64,000 nucleotides of DNA from NCBI RefSeq assembly GCF_018398395.1, contig NZ_JAHCBF010000003.1:248001-312000 (forward strand), given 5' to 3'. The position numbers and the translations under genes are program-made. Source of the stretch: Croceicoccus gelatinilyticus. Lineage in GTDB: Bacteria; Pseudomonadota; Alphaproteobacteria; Sphingomonadales; Sphingomonadaceae. Below the pieces are notes generated by a model. The model worked only from the letters and a program-made list of their open reading frames with translations, was not told the DNA's origin and made no database searches. Below are positions 7,383 through 15,473 of this stretch, piece by piece. Positions within the stretch are counted from its first letter, which is position 1. Each line of letters starts with the position of its first letter.

Positions 7383-8995
7383 TGCGCGCCTTCGCCACCC
7401 TCGTAGACCGGCTGACCTATACGCGCAGCCGCAATGCCAAGCTGGACCTCATCGCCGACTACTTGCGCACCACGCCCGACCCCGACCGTGGCTGGGCGCT
7501 GGCGGCGCTGACCGGCGCGCTCGATTTCCCGGCGGTGAAGTCGAGCACGATCCGCAATCTCCTGACCGAGCGGGTCGATCCGGTGCTCTATACCCTCTCG
7601 CGCGATTACGTCGGCGACACGGCGGAAACCGCCAGCCTGCTGTGGCCCGCCCCTGAAGGTGAAGCGCCGACGGACGAGCCCAGCCTGTCTGAAGTCGTCG
7701 ACCTGCTGCGTGCCATGACGCGCGGTTCGGTGATGACCGAATTGCCGAAGCTGCTCGACCGGCTCGACGCCGACGGGCGCTATGCCCTGCTGAAATTCGC
7801 GACCGGCGCAATGCGGATCGGCGTTTCCGCCCGCCTTGCCCGTGTCGCCTTTGCGCAGTCGTTCGATGTGCCGGTCGATGAGGTCGAGGAATACTGGCAC
7901 GGGGTCGAACCGCCCTACCCCACGTTGTTCGCATGGGCGGCGGACGGTGCAGAGCCGCCGCGCACCGACCTCGTCCCGCTGTTCCGCCCTTTCATGCTCG
8001 CCCACCCGCTCGACGAGACTGTCGTGACGATGGACGACTACGCGGCGGAATGGAAATGGGACGGCATCCGCGTACAGCTTGTCCACGTGAACGGCGAGAC
8101 CCGCGTCTATTCCCGCAGCGGCGACGATATTTCGGCAACATTCCCCGAGATGGCCGAGGCGCTGGACTTTCCCGCCGTGCTCGACGGCGAACTGCTCGTG
8201 CGCGGGGCGCATCAGGGCGGCCCAAAAAATGAAAAGACGCAAGGCGGGGCGGCGAGTTTCAATGCGCTGCAACAGCGCCTTGGCCGCAAGACCGTGTCGA
8301 AAAAGATGCTGAAGGAGGCACCGGCTTTTATCCGGCTCTACGACGTGCTGCTCCGTGATGGCGAGGACTTGCGTGAACTGGGCTGGGCGCAGCGGCGTGA
8401 GCATCTCGAACTGCTGATGGACCGGCTCGACCCCGAGCGCTTCGACCTGTCCCGCCTGATCGAGGCCGGGAGTTTCGAGGACCTCGCCGCGATCCGCGAA
8501 GGCGCGCGCGACGATGCGATCGAGGGCGTCATGCTGAAGCGCCGCGATTCCCCCTACATCGCCGGACGCAAGGTCGGCCTGTGGTACAAGTGGAAGCGCG
8601 ATCCGCTGCTGATCGACTGCGTGCTGATGTATGCCCAGCGCGGGTCGGGCAAGCGGTCGAGCTTCTATTCCGACTTCACCTTCGGCTGCTGGGACGGAGA
8701 CCCCGACAAAGGGGCGGAGCTGCTTCCCGTCGGAAAGGCTTACTTCGGCTTCACCGATGACGAGCTGAAATGGCTCGACCGCCATGTCCGCCAGAACACC
8801 ATCAACCGTTTCGGCCCGGTGCGGGAGACCGACAAGTCGCTCGTCCTCGAAGTGGCGTTCGATTCCGTACACGAAAGCAAACGCCACAAGTCCGGCCTTG
8901 CCATGCGCTTTCCCCGCATCAACCGCATCCGGCAGGACAAGCCCGCACACGAGGCGGACCGGATCGAGTCGCTGAAAGCGCTCGTGCGTGACTAG
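7382..8995 (+). CDS. ATP-dependent DNA ligase
   Basis: A 537-residue bacterial ATP-dependent ligase with an N-terminal DNA-binding domain (about 1-200), an adenylation domain and an OB fold. The nucleotidyl motif I lysine is K225 in EWKWDGIRVQL. Motif III-like VYSRSGDDIS, motif IV LDGELLV, and motif V IEGVMLKRRDSPY with GLWYKWKRDP follow. It seals nicks in a repair pathway distinct from NAD-dependent LigA. It is coupled to the MBL exonuclease by a one-base overlap. The Lhr-type helicase and PdeM phosphoesterase often found in this cluster are absent here. The stop shares CTAG with wecB. Confidence 0.93.
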   Translation: MRAFATLVDRLTYTRSRNAKLDLIADYLRTTPDPDRGWALAALTGALDFPAVKSSTIRNLLTERVDPVLYTLSRDYVGDTAETASLLWPAPEGEAPTDEPSLSEVVDLLRAMTRGSVMTELPKLLDRLDADGRYALLKFATGAMRIGVSARLARVAFAQSFDVPVDEVEEYWHGVEPPYPTLFAWAADGAEPPRTDLVPLFRPFMLAHPLDETVVTMDDYAAEWKWDGIRVQLVHVNGETRVYSRSGDDISATFPEMAEALDFPAVLDGELLVRGAHQGGPKNEKTQGGAASFNALQQRLGRKTVSKKMLKEAPAFIRLYDVLLRDGEDLRELGWAQRREHLELLMDRLDPERFDLSRLIEAGSFEDLAAIREGARDDAIEGVMLKRRDSPYIAGRKVGLWYKWKRDPLLIDCVLMYAQRGSGKRSSFYSDFTFGCWDGDPDKGAELLPVGKAYFGFTDDELKWLDRHVRQNTINRFGPVRETDKSLVLEVAFDSVHESKRHKSGLAMRFPRINRIRQDKPAHEADRIESLKALVRD

Positions 8996-10086
8996 CGCGG
9001 GTAGAGATCGCCGCGCAGCGTACGGACGATGCGTTCAGAGGCACGGCCATCGCCGAAGACATCGCTCGGCTCTGGCATGGGCAGCGACAGCACCTCGTTC
9101 GCAGCCGTGGCGATCAGATCGCGGTCATGCCCCACCAGCCGCGCCACGCCTGCTCCGATGGCCTCCATCCGCTCCGTCACCTTGCGCAACACGAGCAGCG
9201 GGAGGCCCAGTGCGGTGGCTTCTTCTTGAACGCCGCCACTATCAGAGACGACCAGCCGCGATGCGCGCATCAGGCGCAGGAAGGTGAAATAGCCGACTGC
9301 GGGAATCAGCTCGATCCGCGGCATATCCGCCAGAAGTTCCCGCAAAATCGCGCTTTCGGCACGGGGATGAAGCGGCAAAACGATCCGCACATCGCGCCGC
9401 TCGGCCAGTGACAGCAGGCCATAAGCAATGGCCTTCAGGGCCGATGTATCATGCTCGCGCCGGTGCACGGTCGCGAGGACGAGGGCGTGGTTATCCGCCG
9501 CCGCAATATACCGATGCGCCTCCGCCCCTAACGAGGGATCGGCATCGAGCCGTGCGCAGGCCCAGTGCAGCGCGTCGACGACGGTGTTGCCGACGACCTC
9601 GATACTATCCTGCGCGATATTTTCGCTGAGCAATGCGTTGCGCGCCGCCTTGGTCGGCGCAAAGTGCCAGCGGGCCAGCGGCGTGACCAGCCGCCGGTAT
9701 GCCTCTTCGGGAAAAGGCTGCGTGATGTCGGCAGAGCGCAGTCCCGCCTCGACATGGGCGACCGGAATGCGCCGGTGGAAAGCCGCCATCGCCCCGGCCA
9801 GCGTCGTTGCGGTATCGCCCTGCACGATCACGGCCTTCGGGCACTGGCGATCAAGCGCGGCACCGATCGTCTCGATCATGCCAGCCAAAAGCCGGTCGAC
9901 ACCGGGGCCGTGCGGCCTTTCCAGCAATTCGTCGGGAGTGATCCCCGCGATGGTGAGCAAGTCTCGGCCCAGATCGGCGTGCTGACCCGAATGGCAGAAG
10001 CTTGGCCGCAGGACAGGTTCGTCCTCCAGCGCCCGCATCACGGGCACAAGCTTGATGATTTCCGGACGCGTGCCGGCAATCGTCAT
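8992..10086 (-). CDS. wecB: non-hydrolysing UDP-N-acetylglucosamine 2-epimerase
   Basis: About 364 residues, WecB/MnaA family. It interconverts UDP-GlcNAc and UDP-ManNAc for surface polysaccharide or teichoic-acid-like linkage units. Motifs are the N-terminal GTRPEIIKLVPVM, QGDTATTLAGAMAAF, HVEAGLRSADITQPFPEE, VLATVHRREH and SDSGGVQEEATALGLPLLVLR. ATG 10086 is preferred; an in-frame TTG at 10095 would add three residues. No polysaccharide gene cluster surrounds it, so the product's destination is unknown. It diverges from the truncated haemoglobin gene. Confidence 0.9.
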   Translation of the reverse strand: MTIAGTRPEIIKLVPVMRALEDEPVLRPSFCHSGQHADLGRDLLTIAGITPDELLERPHGPGVDRLLAGMIETIGAALDRQCPKAVIVQGDTATTLAGAMAAFHRRIPVAHVEAGLRSADITQPFPEEAYRRLVTPLARWHFAPTKAARNALLSENIAQDSIEVVGNTVVDALHWACARLDADPSLGAEAHRYIAAADNHALVLATVHRREHDTSALKAIAYGLLSLAERRDVRIVLPLHPRAESAILRELLADMPRIELIPAVGYFTFLRLMRASRLVVSDSGGVQEEATALGLPLLVLRKVTERMEAIGAGVARLVGHDRDLIATAANEVLSLPMPEPSDVFGDGRASERIVRTLRGDLYPR

Positions 10087-10139
10087 GACTGACAAGGAAT
10101 TACGACCCTTTTTCTACGACCCGGTGAAGCGTTACCCTC

Positions 10140-10157
10140 TGAAATCGTTTGATTTCA
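10140..10157. promoter_or_regulatory. inverted repeat upstream of the truncated haemoglobin
   Basis: TGAAATC and GATTTCA form a perfect 7-bp dyad around GTTT, in the gap between wecB and the haemoglobin gene. It lies 18 bases before the FNR/FixK-like box. It could be a second operator or a small hairpin; no known factor is indicated by sequence alone. Confidence 0.4.
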
Positions 10158-10175
10158 AGCGCTCACTTACATTTT

Positions 10176-10189
10176 TTGACAGGTATCAA
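10176..10189 (+). promoter_or_regulatory. FNR/FixK-type box (TTGA-N6-TCAA)
   Basis: TTGACAGGTATCAA fits the CRP/FNR-family half-site pair TTGA-N6-TCAA exactly, and the fuller FNR consensus TTGAT-N4-ATCAA with one change. It is centred about 71 bases before the haemoglobin ATG. That is compatible with a class II activator site at -41.5 and a roughly 30-base leader. Regulation by an FNR, FixK or Dnr homologue in response to low oxygen or nitric oxide is inferred. Confidence 0.6.
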
Positions 10190-10253
10190 AGACGCTTGGC
10201 TCTGCATGCTGGATTACGAGGCTCGCAGCAGTTCGATCCGTAAGGACCCACGA

Positions 10254-10649
10254 ATGACCAATACACCGCGCACCCCTTATGAAGCGCTTGGCGGGGCAGA
10301 GACCTTCCGCCGTATCACCGACAGGTTCTATGACCTGATGGAAAGCGAAGCGGAATTTGCAGAGCTTCGCGCCATGCACGCGCCTGATCTAGCCCCGATG
10401 CGCGGCGCGCTGGCAAGCTTTCTGGGCGGATGGGCCGGCGGCCCGCGCGAATGGTTCGACGCCAATCCGGGCCGATGCATGTTCTCGGTCCACGGCGACT
10501 TCCCGATTTCGGCGGATACCGCAGGGCAGTGGGCTGACGCGATGGAACGCGCGATTGCCGAGGCCGAGATCGAGAACGCCGACCTTGCAGCGCAATTGTC
10601 GGAGCGGCTGACCACGATGGCGCGGGGCATGGCCAAAGTCCCCGCCTGA
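10254..10649 (+). CDS. group II truncated haemoglobin
   Basis: A 131-residue globin-like protein of the group II (TrHbO) type. It begins with the family's YEALGGAETFRRITDRFYDLM helix. GALASFLGGWAGGPREWF and the region around CMFSVHGDFPIS follow, with the proximal haem-ligating His in VHGDF. An aromatic pair and Trp before the C-terminal helix (TAGQWADAMERAI) also fit. Likely functions are oxygen or nitric oxide binding and detoxification. ATG 10254 gives the family start; upstream frame residues are not conserved. The FNR/FixK-like box upstream supports oxygen or NO control. Confidence 0.82.
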   Translation: MTNTPRTPYEALGGAETFRRITDRFYDLMESEAEFAELRAMHAPDLAPMRGALASFLGGWAGGPREWFDANPGRCMFSVHGDFPISADTAGQWADAMERAIAEAEIENADLAAQLSERLTTMARGMAKVPA

Positions 10650-10653
10650 CAGG

Positions 10654-10932
10654 TCAGCCGACCTTCAGCACTTTGTCCCGCGAAGTCGCGCCGCGCACCA
10701 GTTCGACGGTGCCGGGCGCAATACCCATCGCCTTGGCGACCAGCTTGATGACGGCCTTGTTGGCCTTCCCGTCTTCGGGAACGACAGTCACGCGGGCGCG
10801 CAGCTGACCATCCTCTACCATAAGCGCTTCGTGGCTGGCATTGGGCGTGACGCGGACGGGCAGGAGGCCGTCCGCATCGACAAGCGTGCGGATCGCCTCG
10901 GCCGGCGGCAGCGACGGTTTCGGTCGAGCCAA
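10654..10932 (-). CDS. DUF167/YggU family protein
   Basis: About 92 residues, DUF167 family (YggU), of unknown function. It contains the diagnostic VRVTPNASHEAL and VPEDGKANKAVIKLVAKAMGI with the C-terminal VELVRGATSRDKVLKV. No ATG fits: the best start is TTG 10932, just after the TGA of the upstream carbonic anhydrase gene, with CTG 10938 as an alternative. Translation by re-initiation from the carbonic anhydrase gene is likely. The protein is small, soluble and widespread. Confidence 0.78.
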   Translation of the reverse strand: MARPKPSLPPAEAIRTLVDADGLLPVRVTPNASHEALMVEDGQLRARVTVVPEDGKANKAVIKLVAKAMGIAPGTVELVRGATSRDKVLKVG

Positions 10933-10934
10933 GA

Positions 10935-11492
10935 TCAGCCCGCGATCGCCGCCGTGTGCGCCTTTCCGTTCTTCACGTAGTGCGCGACGCCTTCCTGCAT
11001 GTCGGCAATCTGCGCATCGCCGAGATCGCGCATGAACTTCGCCGGACGCCCTGCCCAAAGCTGACGCGCACCGATGGTCTTGCCGCCGGTCAGCATGGCA
11101 CCAGCCGCCAGCATCCCGTCGCTTTCGATTACCGCCCCGCTCATGACGATGGCGCCAAGTCCGACGAAAGCGCGGTCCTTCAGGTCGCAGCCGTGGACCA
11201 TCGCCATGTGACCGATCAGGACATCCTCGCCGATGATCGTCGGCCAGCCAGCGGGGTTCGCCTCGTCAGGGCTGTCGCAATGGACGACCGAGCCGTCCTG
11301 GATGTTGGTGCGCGCGCCGATCCGGATGCGGTTCACGTCGGCGCGGATCACGCAGTTGTACCAGACGCTGACGTCGGGGCCGATCTCGACATCGCCGATG
11401 ATCCGGCATCCGGGCGCGATGAAGGCGCTGTCGTGGATTTTCGGGGTCTTGCCGCCGAACGGAATGATCGAGACGCCGTCGGGTGCGGTCAT
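10935..11492 (-). CDS. gamma carbonic anhydrase family protein (left-handed beta-helix)
   Basis: A 185-residue hexapeptide-repeat protein of the gamma-CA/YrdA family. Repeats run from about residue 15 to 140 (HDSAFIAPGCRIIGDVEIGPDVSVWYN and on). Metal-binding histidines are expected in SVVHCDSP and in VLIGHMAMVHGCDL. It may hydrate CO2 or be a structural homologue without activity, since many in this subfamily are not shown to be enzymes. ATG 11492 places the first repeat at the usual site. DUF167 follows directly, so the two form an operon. Confidence 0.85.
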   Translation of the reverse strand: MTAPDGVSIIPFGGKTPKIHDSAFIAPGCRIIGDVEIGPDVSVWYNCVIRADVNRIRIGARTNIQDGSVVHCDSPDEANPAGWPTIIGEDVLIGHMAMVHGCDLKDRAFVGLGAIVMSGAVIESDGMLAAGAMLTGGKTIGARQLWAGRPAKFMRDLGDAQIADMQEGVAHYVKNGKAHTAAIAG

Positions 11493-11565
11493 GATGGGTT
11501 CCTTGCGCTTTCGTGTTTGGTGAAGGTCTATGAGACAGATGCGCCCACGTCCACGCCCGCAAGAT

Positions 11566-12102
11566 TCAGAGCGTAAGCCGGAAAGTGACGTGCGCCTCCA
11601 GCGGCGAACCTGCCGGGACATGCGGATGGTCGAAGTCCATGCTCTCCACCCGTTCCATGCCCAACCGCCGCATCACGGCCTGACTACGATGGTTGAGCAC
11701 AGAAGTGATCGCGTAGATCGGCTTGCCGGGATAGGTCTTCGCAGCGTGGTCGATCGTCGCGCGTGCAGCTTCGGTCGCATAGCCCTTGCCCCAGGTGTCC
11801 CAGGCCAGCCGCCAGCCGATTTCGACCTCACCCGCGATAGGGCCGACAGAGGTGCGGTACATACCGACAAAGCCGATGACACGCGCATCGCTCTTGCGCT
11901 CGCAGGCCCAGAAGGTGTGGCCCTGTTCCTGCGCGACTTTGTCCAGCCGCTCGATCAGTCCTGCCGTCTGCTCGCGAGTCATCAATGTGCCAAGAGTCGC
12001 CATGACCTTGGGGTCAGTGCCGAGCACGTGCATCGCGTCGATGTCGCCGTCGTCGCCGACTTTCCAGTCGCGCAGTCGCAAGCGTTCGGTTTCGATTTCC
12101 AT
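11566..12102 (-). CDS. GNAT family N-acetyltransferase (RimJ/RimL type)
   Basis: A 178-residue acetyltransferase with the RimJ-like start METERLRLRDW (here MEIETERLRLRDW). It has the acetyl-CoA-binding loop WDTWGKGYATEAARATIDHA and the C-terminal VLNHRSQAVMRRLGMERV. Substrate is unknown; relatives acetylate protein N-termini or small amines. The ATG shares one base with the stop of the upstream GNAT gene, forming the third member of the hemB operon. Confidence 0.87.
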   Translation of the reverse strand: MEIETERLRLRDWKVGDDGDIDAMHVLGTDPKVMATLGTLMTREQTAGLIERLDKVAQEQGHTFWACERKSDARVIGFVGMYRTSVGPIAGEVEIGWRLAWDTWGKGYATEAARATIDHAAKTYPGKPIYAITSVLNHRSQAVMRRLGMERVESMDFDHPHVPAGSPLEAHVTFRLTL

Positions 12103-12656
12103 CACCCTCTCTCCGGCCTTTGCATCGACCACACCATTGTCGGGTTTTCCTGTGGCGGATAGTCGGGATCGTCGTAGTCGAGGTCCTTGCGCCGCGCCAT
12201 GCCCAGCCGCTGCATCACCCGCCACGACCCGCAATTGGCCTGCGACGTCTGCGCGTAGGCCACCTCCTGATCGAACCGGTCGAAGATCATCGCGACGACC
12301 GCTGCCGCCGCTTCGGTCGCGTAGCCCTGCCCGCGCGCATCGCTGCGAAGCTGGTAGCCGACTTCGAACGAACCGCGTAGTTCGTCGGGCGCGGTCTCGG
12401 CCATGACAGGGCCGGTACCGCAAGACCCGACCAAGGCCCCGTCCGACACCCGCTCGATGGCGAGAAACCCATGACCCTCGTGGTCCCATGTTTCCAAGAG
12501 GCGGGCAAAGGTCTCGCGCTCACGCTCGGGCGGCAGCTTGCCGCCGAGATGCTTGCGCACTTCCTCTGTGTTGAGATGCGCCTGCCAGTCCGCAAGGTCG
12601 TCCTCCCGCCACTTGCGCAGGACGAGCCTTTCGGTCCGGCAGATCGTGTCAGCCAT
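12102..12656 (-). CDS. GNAT family N-acetyltransferase (RimJ/RimL type)
   Basis: A 184-residue paralogue of the next gene in the operon. It begins ICRTERLVLRKWREDDLADW and has the acetyl-CoA loop SDARGQGYATEAAAAVVAMI followed by NCGSWRVMQRLGM. The two tandem copies share layout but not close sequence, so the duplication is old. Its start overlaps the 3' end of hemB by eight bases. Substrate unknown. A functional connection to haem synthesis is not implied by sequence. Confidence 0.87.
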   Translation of the reverse strand: MADTICRTERLVLRKWREDDLADWQAHLNTEEVRKHLGGKLPPERERETFARLLETWDHEGHGFLAIERVSDGALVGSCGTGPVMAETAPDELRGSFEVGYQLRSDARGQGYATEAAAAVVAMIFDRFDQEVAYAQTSQANCGSWRVMQRLGMARRKDLDYDDPDYPPQENPTMVWSMQRPERG

Positions 12657-13641
12657 TGAGCAGCCGGGCGGCGAGCGGCGCGTGATAGGTCAGAACCCCG
12701 CTCGCGCCCGCACGCTTGAACGACATCAGCGTTTCAAGAACCAGTGCTTCGCGCTCGCCCGCTCCGGCGGCGACCGCGGCCTCGATCATCGCGTATTCGC
12801 CGCTGACCTGGTAGGCATAGACCGGCACTTCGAAAGTCTCGTGCACGCGGCGCACGATGTCGAGATAGGGCAGGCCCGGCTTCACCATGACGCTGTCCGC
12901 ACCTTCCTCGATATCCAGCTCTACCTCGCGCAGCGCCTCGCGCCCATTGGCGGGGTCCATCTGGTAGGTCTTCTTGTCGCCTTTCAGCAGCCCGCTCGAT
13001 CCCACGGCATCGCGGAACGGGCCGTAGAACGCGCTCGCATACTTGGCGGCATAGGCCATGATCTGGACGTTGTGATGGCCCTGATCCTCCAGCGCATCGC
13101 GGATCACGCCGATGCGTCCGTCCATCATATCCGACGGGGCAACGATGTCCGCGCCTGCCGCAGCCTGCACAAGCGCCTGCCCGACAAGCGCATCGACCGT
13201 CGCATCGTTCGCAACATAGCCGTTATCGTCGAGCAGACCGTCCTGCCCGTGGCTGGTGTAAGGATCGAGCGCGACGTCGGTCAGCACGCCGAGATCGTCG
13301 CCGACCGCGTCCTTTATCGCCGAAATCGCGCGGCACATCAGGTTCTGCGGATTGTGCGCTTCAGTCCCCGTGTCGTTGCGAAGCTCGGCGGGCGTATTGG
13401 GGAACAGCGCGACGCATGGGATGCCCAGCGAAACCGCTTCCTTCGCCCGCGCCGCGATACCGTCGACCGACCAGCGCGAAACGCCGGGAAGCGAGCCGAC
13501 AGGCTCTTCCACGCTGCTGCCTTCGGTAACGAAAAGAGGCCAGATCAGGTCTGCCGGAGTGAGGACGGTCTCGCGCAGCATGGCGCGGCTCCACGCGGTG
13601 GAGCGAGTGCGGCGCATGCGAAGGTTGGGATAGGTGCTCAT
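12649..13641 (-). CDS. hemB: delta-aminolevulinic acid dehydratase (porphobilinogen synthase)
   Basis: A 330-residue HemB that condenses two 5-aminolevulinate molecules to porphobilinogen. The Schiff-base lysine is in DSVMVKPGLPYLDIV. The metal loop reads DVALDPYTSHGQDG: the cysteines of zinc-type HemB are replaced, so this is the zinc-independent, magnesium-stimulated class usual in alphaproteobacteria. The N-terminal RMRRTRSTAWSRAMLRE arm supports octamer formation. It is first of a three-gene overlapping operon with two acetyltransferases. Confidence 0.96.
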   Translation of the reverse strand: MSTYPNLRMRRTRSTAWSRAMLRETVLTPADLIWPLFVTEGSSVEEPVGSLPGVSRWSVDGIAARAKEAVSLGIPCVALFPNTPAELRNDTGTEAHNPQNLMCRAISAIKDAVGDDLGVLTDVALDPYTSHGQDGLLDDNGYVANDATVDALVGQALVQAAAGADIVAPSDMMDGRIGVIRDALEDQGHHNVQIMAYAAKYASAFYGPFRDAVGSSGLLKGDKKTYQMDPANGREALREVELDIEEGADSVMVKPGLPYLDIVRRVHETFEVPVYAYQVSGEYAMIEAAVAAGAGEREALVLETLMSFKRAGASGVLTYHAPLAARLLNG

Positions 13642-13692
13642 GGCGCAGTCTCCTGCCCCTTCGCCCCTATCCAGCGCAAGTGGCTTGTCGCG

Positions 13693-15240
13693 TCAGGCCG
13701 CGTTGGAAAGGCGGTCGATCTCGCGCACGGGCTCTTCCGGTTGCTCGTTCTGCGGAGCAAGCGCTTCAAGGGCGGCGCCCGGCTTAACCGTCTTCAACTC
13801 GCGAAGGTGGGCGCGGAATTCCTGCAACTCGCTGCTCGAAAGCTGGGCGCGGACGACGAACTGGACCGACAGCGGGTCGATGTTCTTGCCGTTGCGGTAC
13901 AGCTCGTAATGAAGGTGCGGACCCGTTGAAAGGCCGGTCGAGCCTGCGTAACCGATGACCTGTCCGCGCTTGACCCTTTGCCCGCGCGACACGGCAAAGC
14001 GTGACATGTGGGCATAACCCGACTGCAATCCGCTGCCGTGGCTGAGCTTGATGAAATTGCCATAGCCGCCGTTGCGACCTGCAAACGCGACAGTGCCGTC
14101 GGTCACCGCGTAGATCGGCTGTCCGGTGCGAGCGCGGAAGTCGACGCCCTTGTGCATCCGCTTGTAGCGCAGAATCGGGTGACGGCGCATGCCATAGCGC
14201 GACGTAATCGCACCGTTGGTAGGTGAAACGAGACCGGTGCGCAGCTCGCCTTGCCCGTTCGCGTCATAGAACTTGCCGTCCTTGCCCCAGCGCAGCATTT
14301 GCGCCTTGGCCGTGCCGCGGCGCGAAAGCCCCGCGAACTGGACGTCGCCCACTTCGACCTCGCCGGTCTCGGCACGCTTGTAGGCGATGATGATGTCGAA
14401 ATCGTCGTCGGCCCCGACTTCGCGATCAAGGTCGATCGCCTCGTCCAGAGCCTTCAGGTACTGCTGCACCGCGCGGGCAGGAGCGCCTGCGGCACGGGCC
14501 GAACGATAGAGGCCCGAACCCACCTTGCCGGTAATGCGCAGCGGCGTGTCGTCGACGCGGATAACCCGCTTTTCGAGCGCGAGGGGCCCGCCTTCGCGGC
14601 CTACCGTCAGCTGCAGGTCGAACCGTGCGCGGAACGTCAGGTTTTCGAGAGGGCGCGGCTCACTGGGCGAAGTGCGGCGGCCAAGCGTCATCTGGAAACC
14701 GGTGCCGCTTTCTATGTCCTCAACCGGAAACGCGCCCGAAATCAGTTCCTCGGCCCGCGAGGCATCGCCTGCGCCAACGCCCGCACGGCGCAGCATGGCG
14801 GCAAGGGAATCGTCAGCCCCGAATGTCGCTGTCAGTTCGACGACCGGGCGTTCCGGCGCACTGGCCAACGGCACGACAAGGCGCGACGGCCCCATGCGGC
14901 GGCCCGTGTCCGCGCCCAGCGCGAGCGGGGTGATCATCTGGCTACGGTATTCGTCGCGTTCTTCCTCGGTCAGGTCGACGTCGGGCGCAGCCTGGACGGC
15001 GTTGAAATCAGGCCAAAGCGCTAGCGCCAGCGCGATGAGGACCAGCATGAAGGCAAGGCTGCGATACCAGCGCGGCGAACCGATGCCGGAACCAAGGTCG
15101 GAAACCCAGGGCTCCTCCGCCCCGTCCTTCAGGCCGAACTGGCGCAGCACGGTGCCGAGGTCGCGTTTTTCGACCTCTTCCGTCTTTCCGTCGTCCGGCT
15201 TGCCGATATGCGGTGCCTGCACCGCGCACCTCCTCGTCAT
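13693..15240 (-). CDS. membrane-anchored M23 peptidoglycan endopeptidase
   Basis: A 515-residue protein with a cytoplasmic N-terminus of about 60 residues, one transmembrane helix (SLAFMLVLIALALALWPDF), a periplasmic OapA/LysM-like region and a C-terminal LytM (M23) domain. The zinc site is intact: HPILRYKRMHKGVDF supplies HxxxD, and GPHLHYELY supplies HxH. It should cut peptide cross-links in peptidoglycan during growth or division. ATG 15240 is chosen because the upstream in-phase extension is antisense-like and unconserved. It diverges from the helicase gene across 233 bases. Confidence 0.9.
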   Translation of the reverse strand: MTRRCAVQAPHIGKPDDGKTEEVEKRDLGTVLRQFGLKDGAEEPWVSDLGSGIGSPRWYRSLAFMLVLIALALALWPDFNAVQAAPDVDLTEEERDEYRSQMITPLALGADTGRRMGPSRLVVPLASAPERPVVELTATFGADDSLAAMLRRAGVGAGDASRAEELISGAFPVEDIESGTGFQMTLGRRTSPSEPRPLENLTFRARFDLQLTVGREGGPLALEKRVIRVDDTPLRITGKVGSGLYRSARAAGAPARAVQQYLKALDEAIDLDREVGADDDFDIIIAYKRAETGEVEVGDVQFAGLSRRGTAKAQMLRWGKDGKFYDANGQGELRTGLVSPTNGAITSRYGMRRHPILRYKRMHKGVDFRARTGQPIYAVTDGTVAFAGRNGGYGNFIKLSHGSGLQSGYAHMSRFAVSRGQRVKRGQVIGYAGSTGLSTGPHLHYELYRNGKNIDPLSVQFVVRAQLSSSELQEFRAHLRELKTVKPGAALEALAPQNEQPEEPVREIDRLSNAA

Positions 15241-15473
15241 GGGTCCGTATTCCTGGCGCTGAGGCGATCCACCCCCCCGCGCGCAGGACTGGTTAACGCG
15301 TTGGCGCAAATCGTGCCTTACGCAAAGTTGAAGAAGTGCTGCTTCCACAAGACCAAGCGACGAAATGCCGTTTTGCTGCGACGAATGACACGCTCCGATG
15401 CGCGCATGGCGGGTGATGAGCACGGCCCCATGCCTTGTCGCCCCGCCCCGCGACTGCCAAGTTGGGTCCTGTC

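Noticed and set aside
7220-8950. A 576-residue open frame antisense to the DNA ligase
   Set aside because: It is complementary to the ligase with its intact motifs; composition is typical of a shadow frame.
8992-10086. A surface-polysaccharide biosynthesis island around wecB
   Set aside because: Neighbours are repair, globin and carbonic anhydrase genes; no glycosyltransferase or transporter is present.
10168-10210. TTGACA as a -35 box for the haemoglobin gene
   Set aside because: No -10 lies at the right distance; the same bases are better explained as part of the FNR/FixK box.
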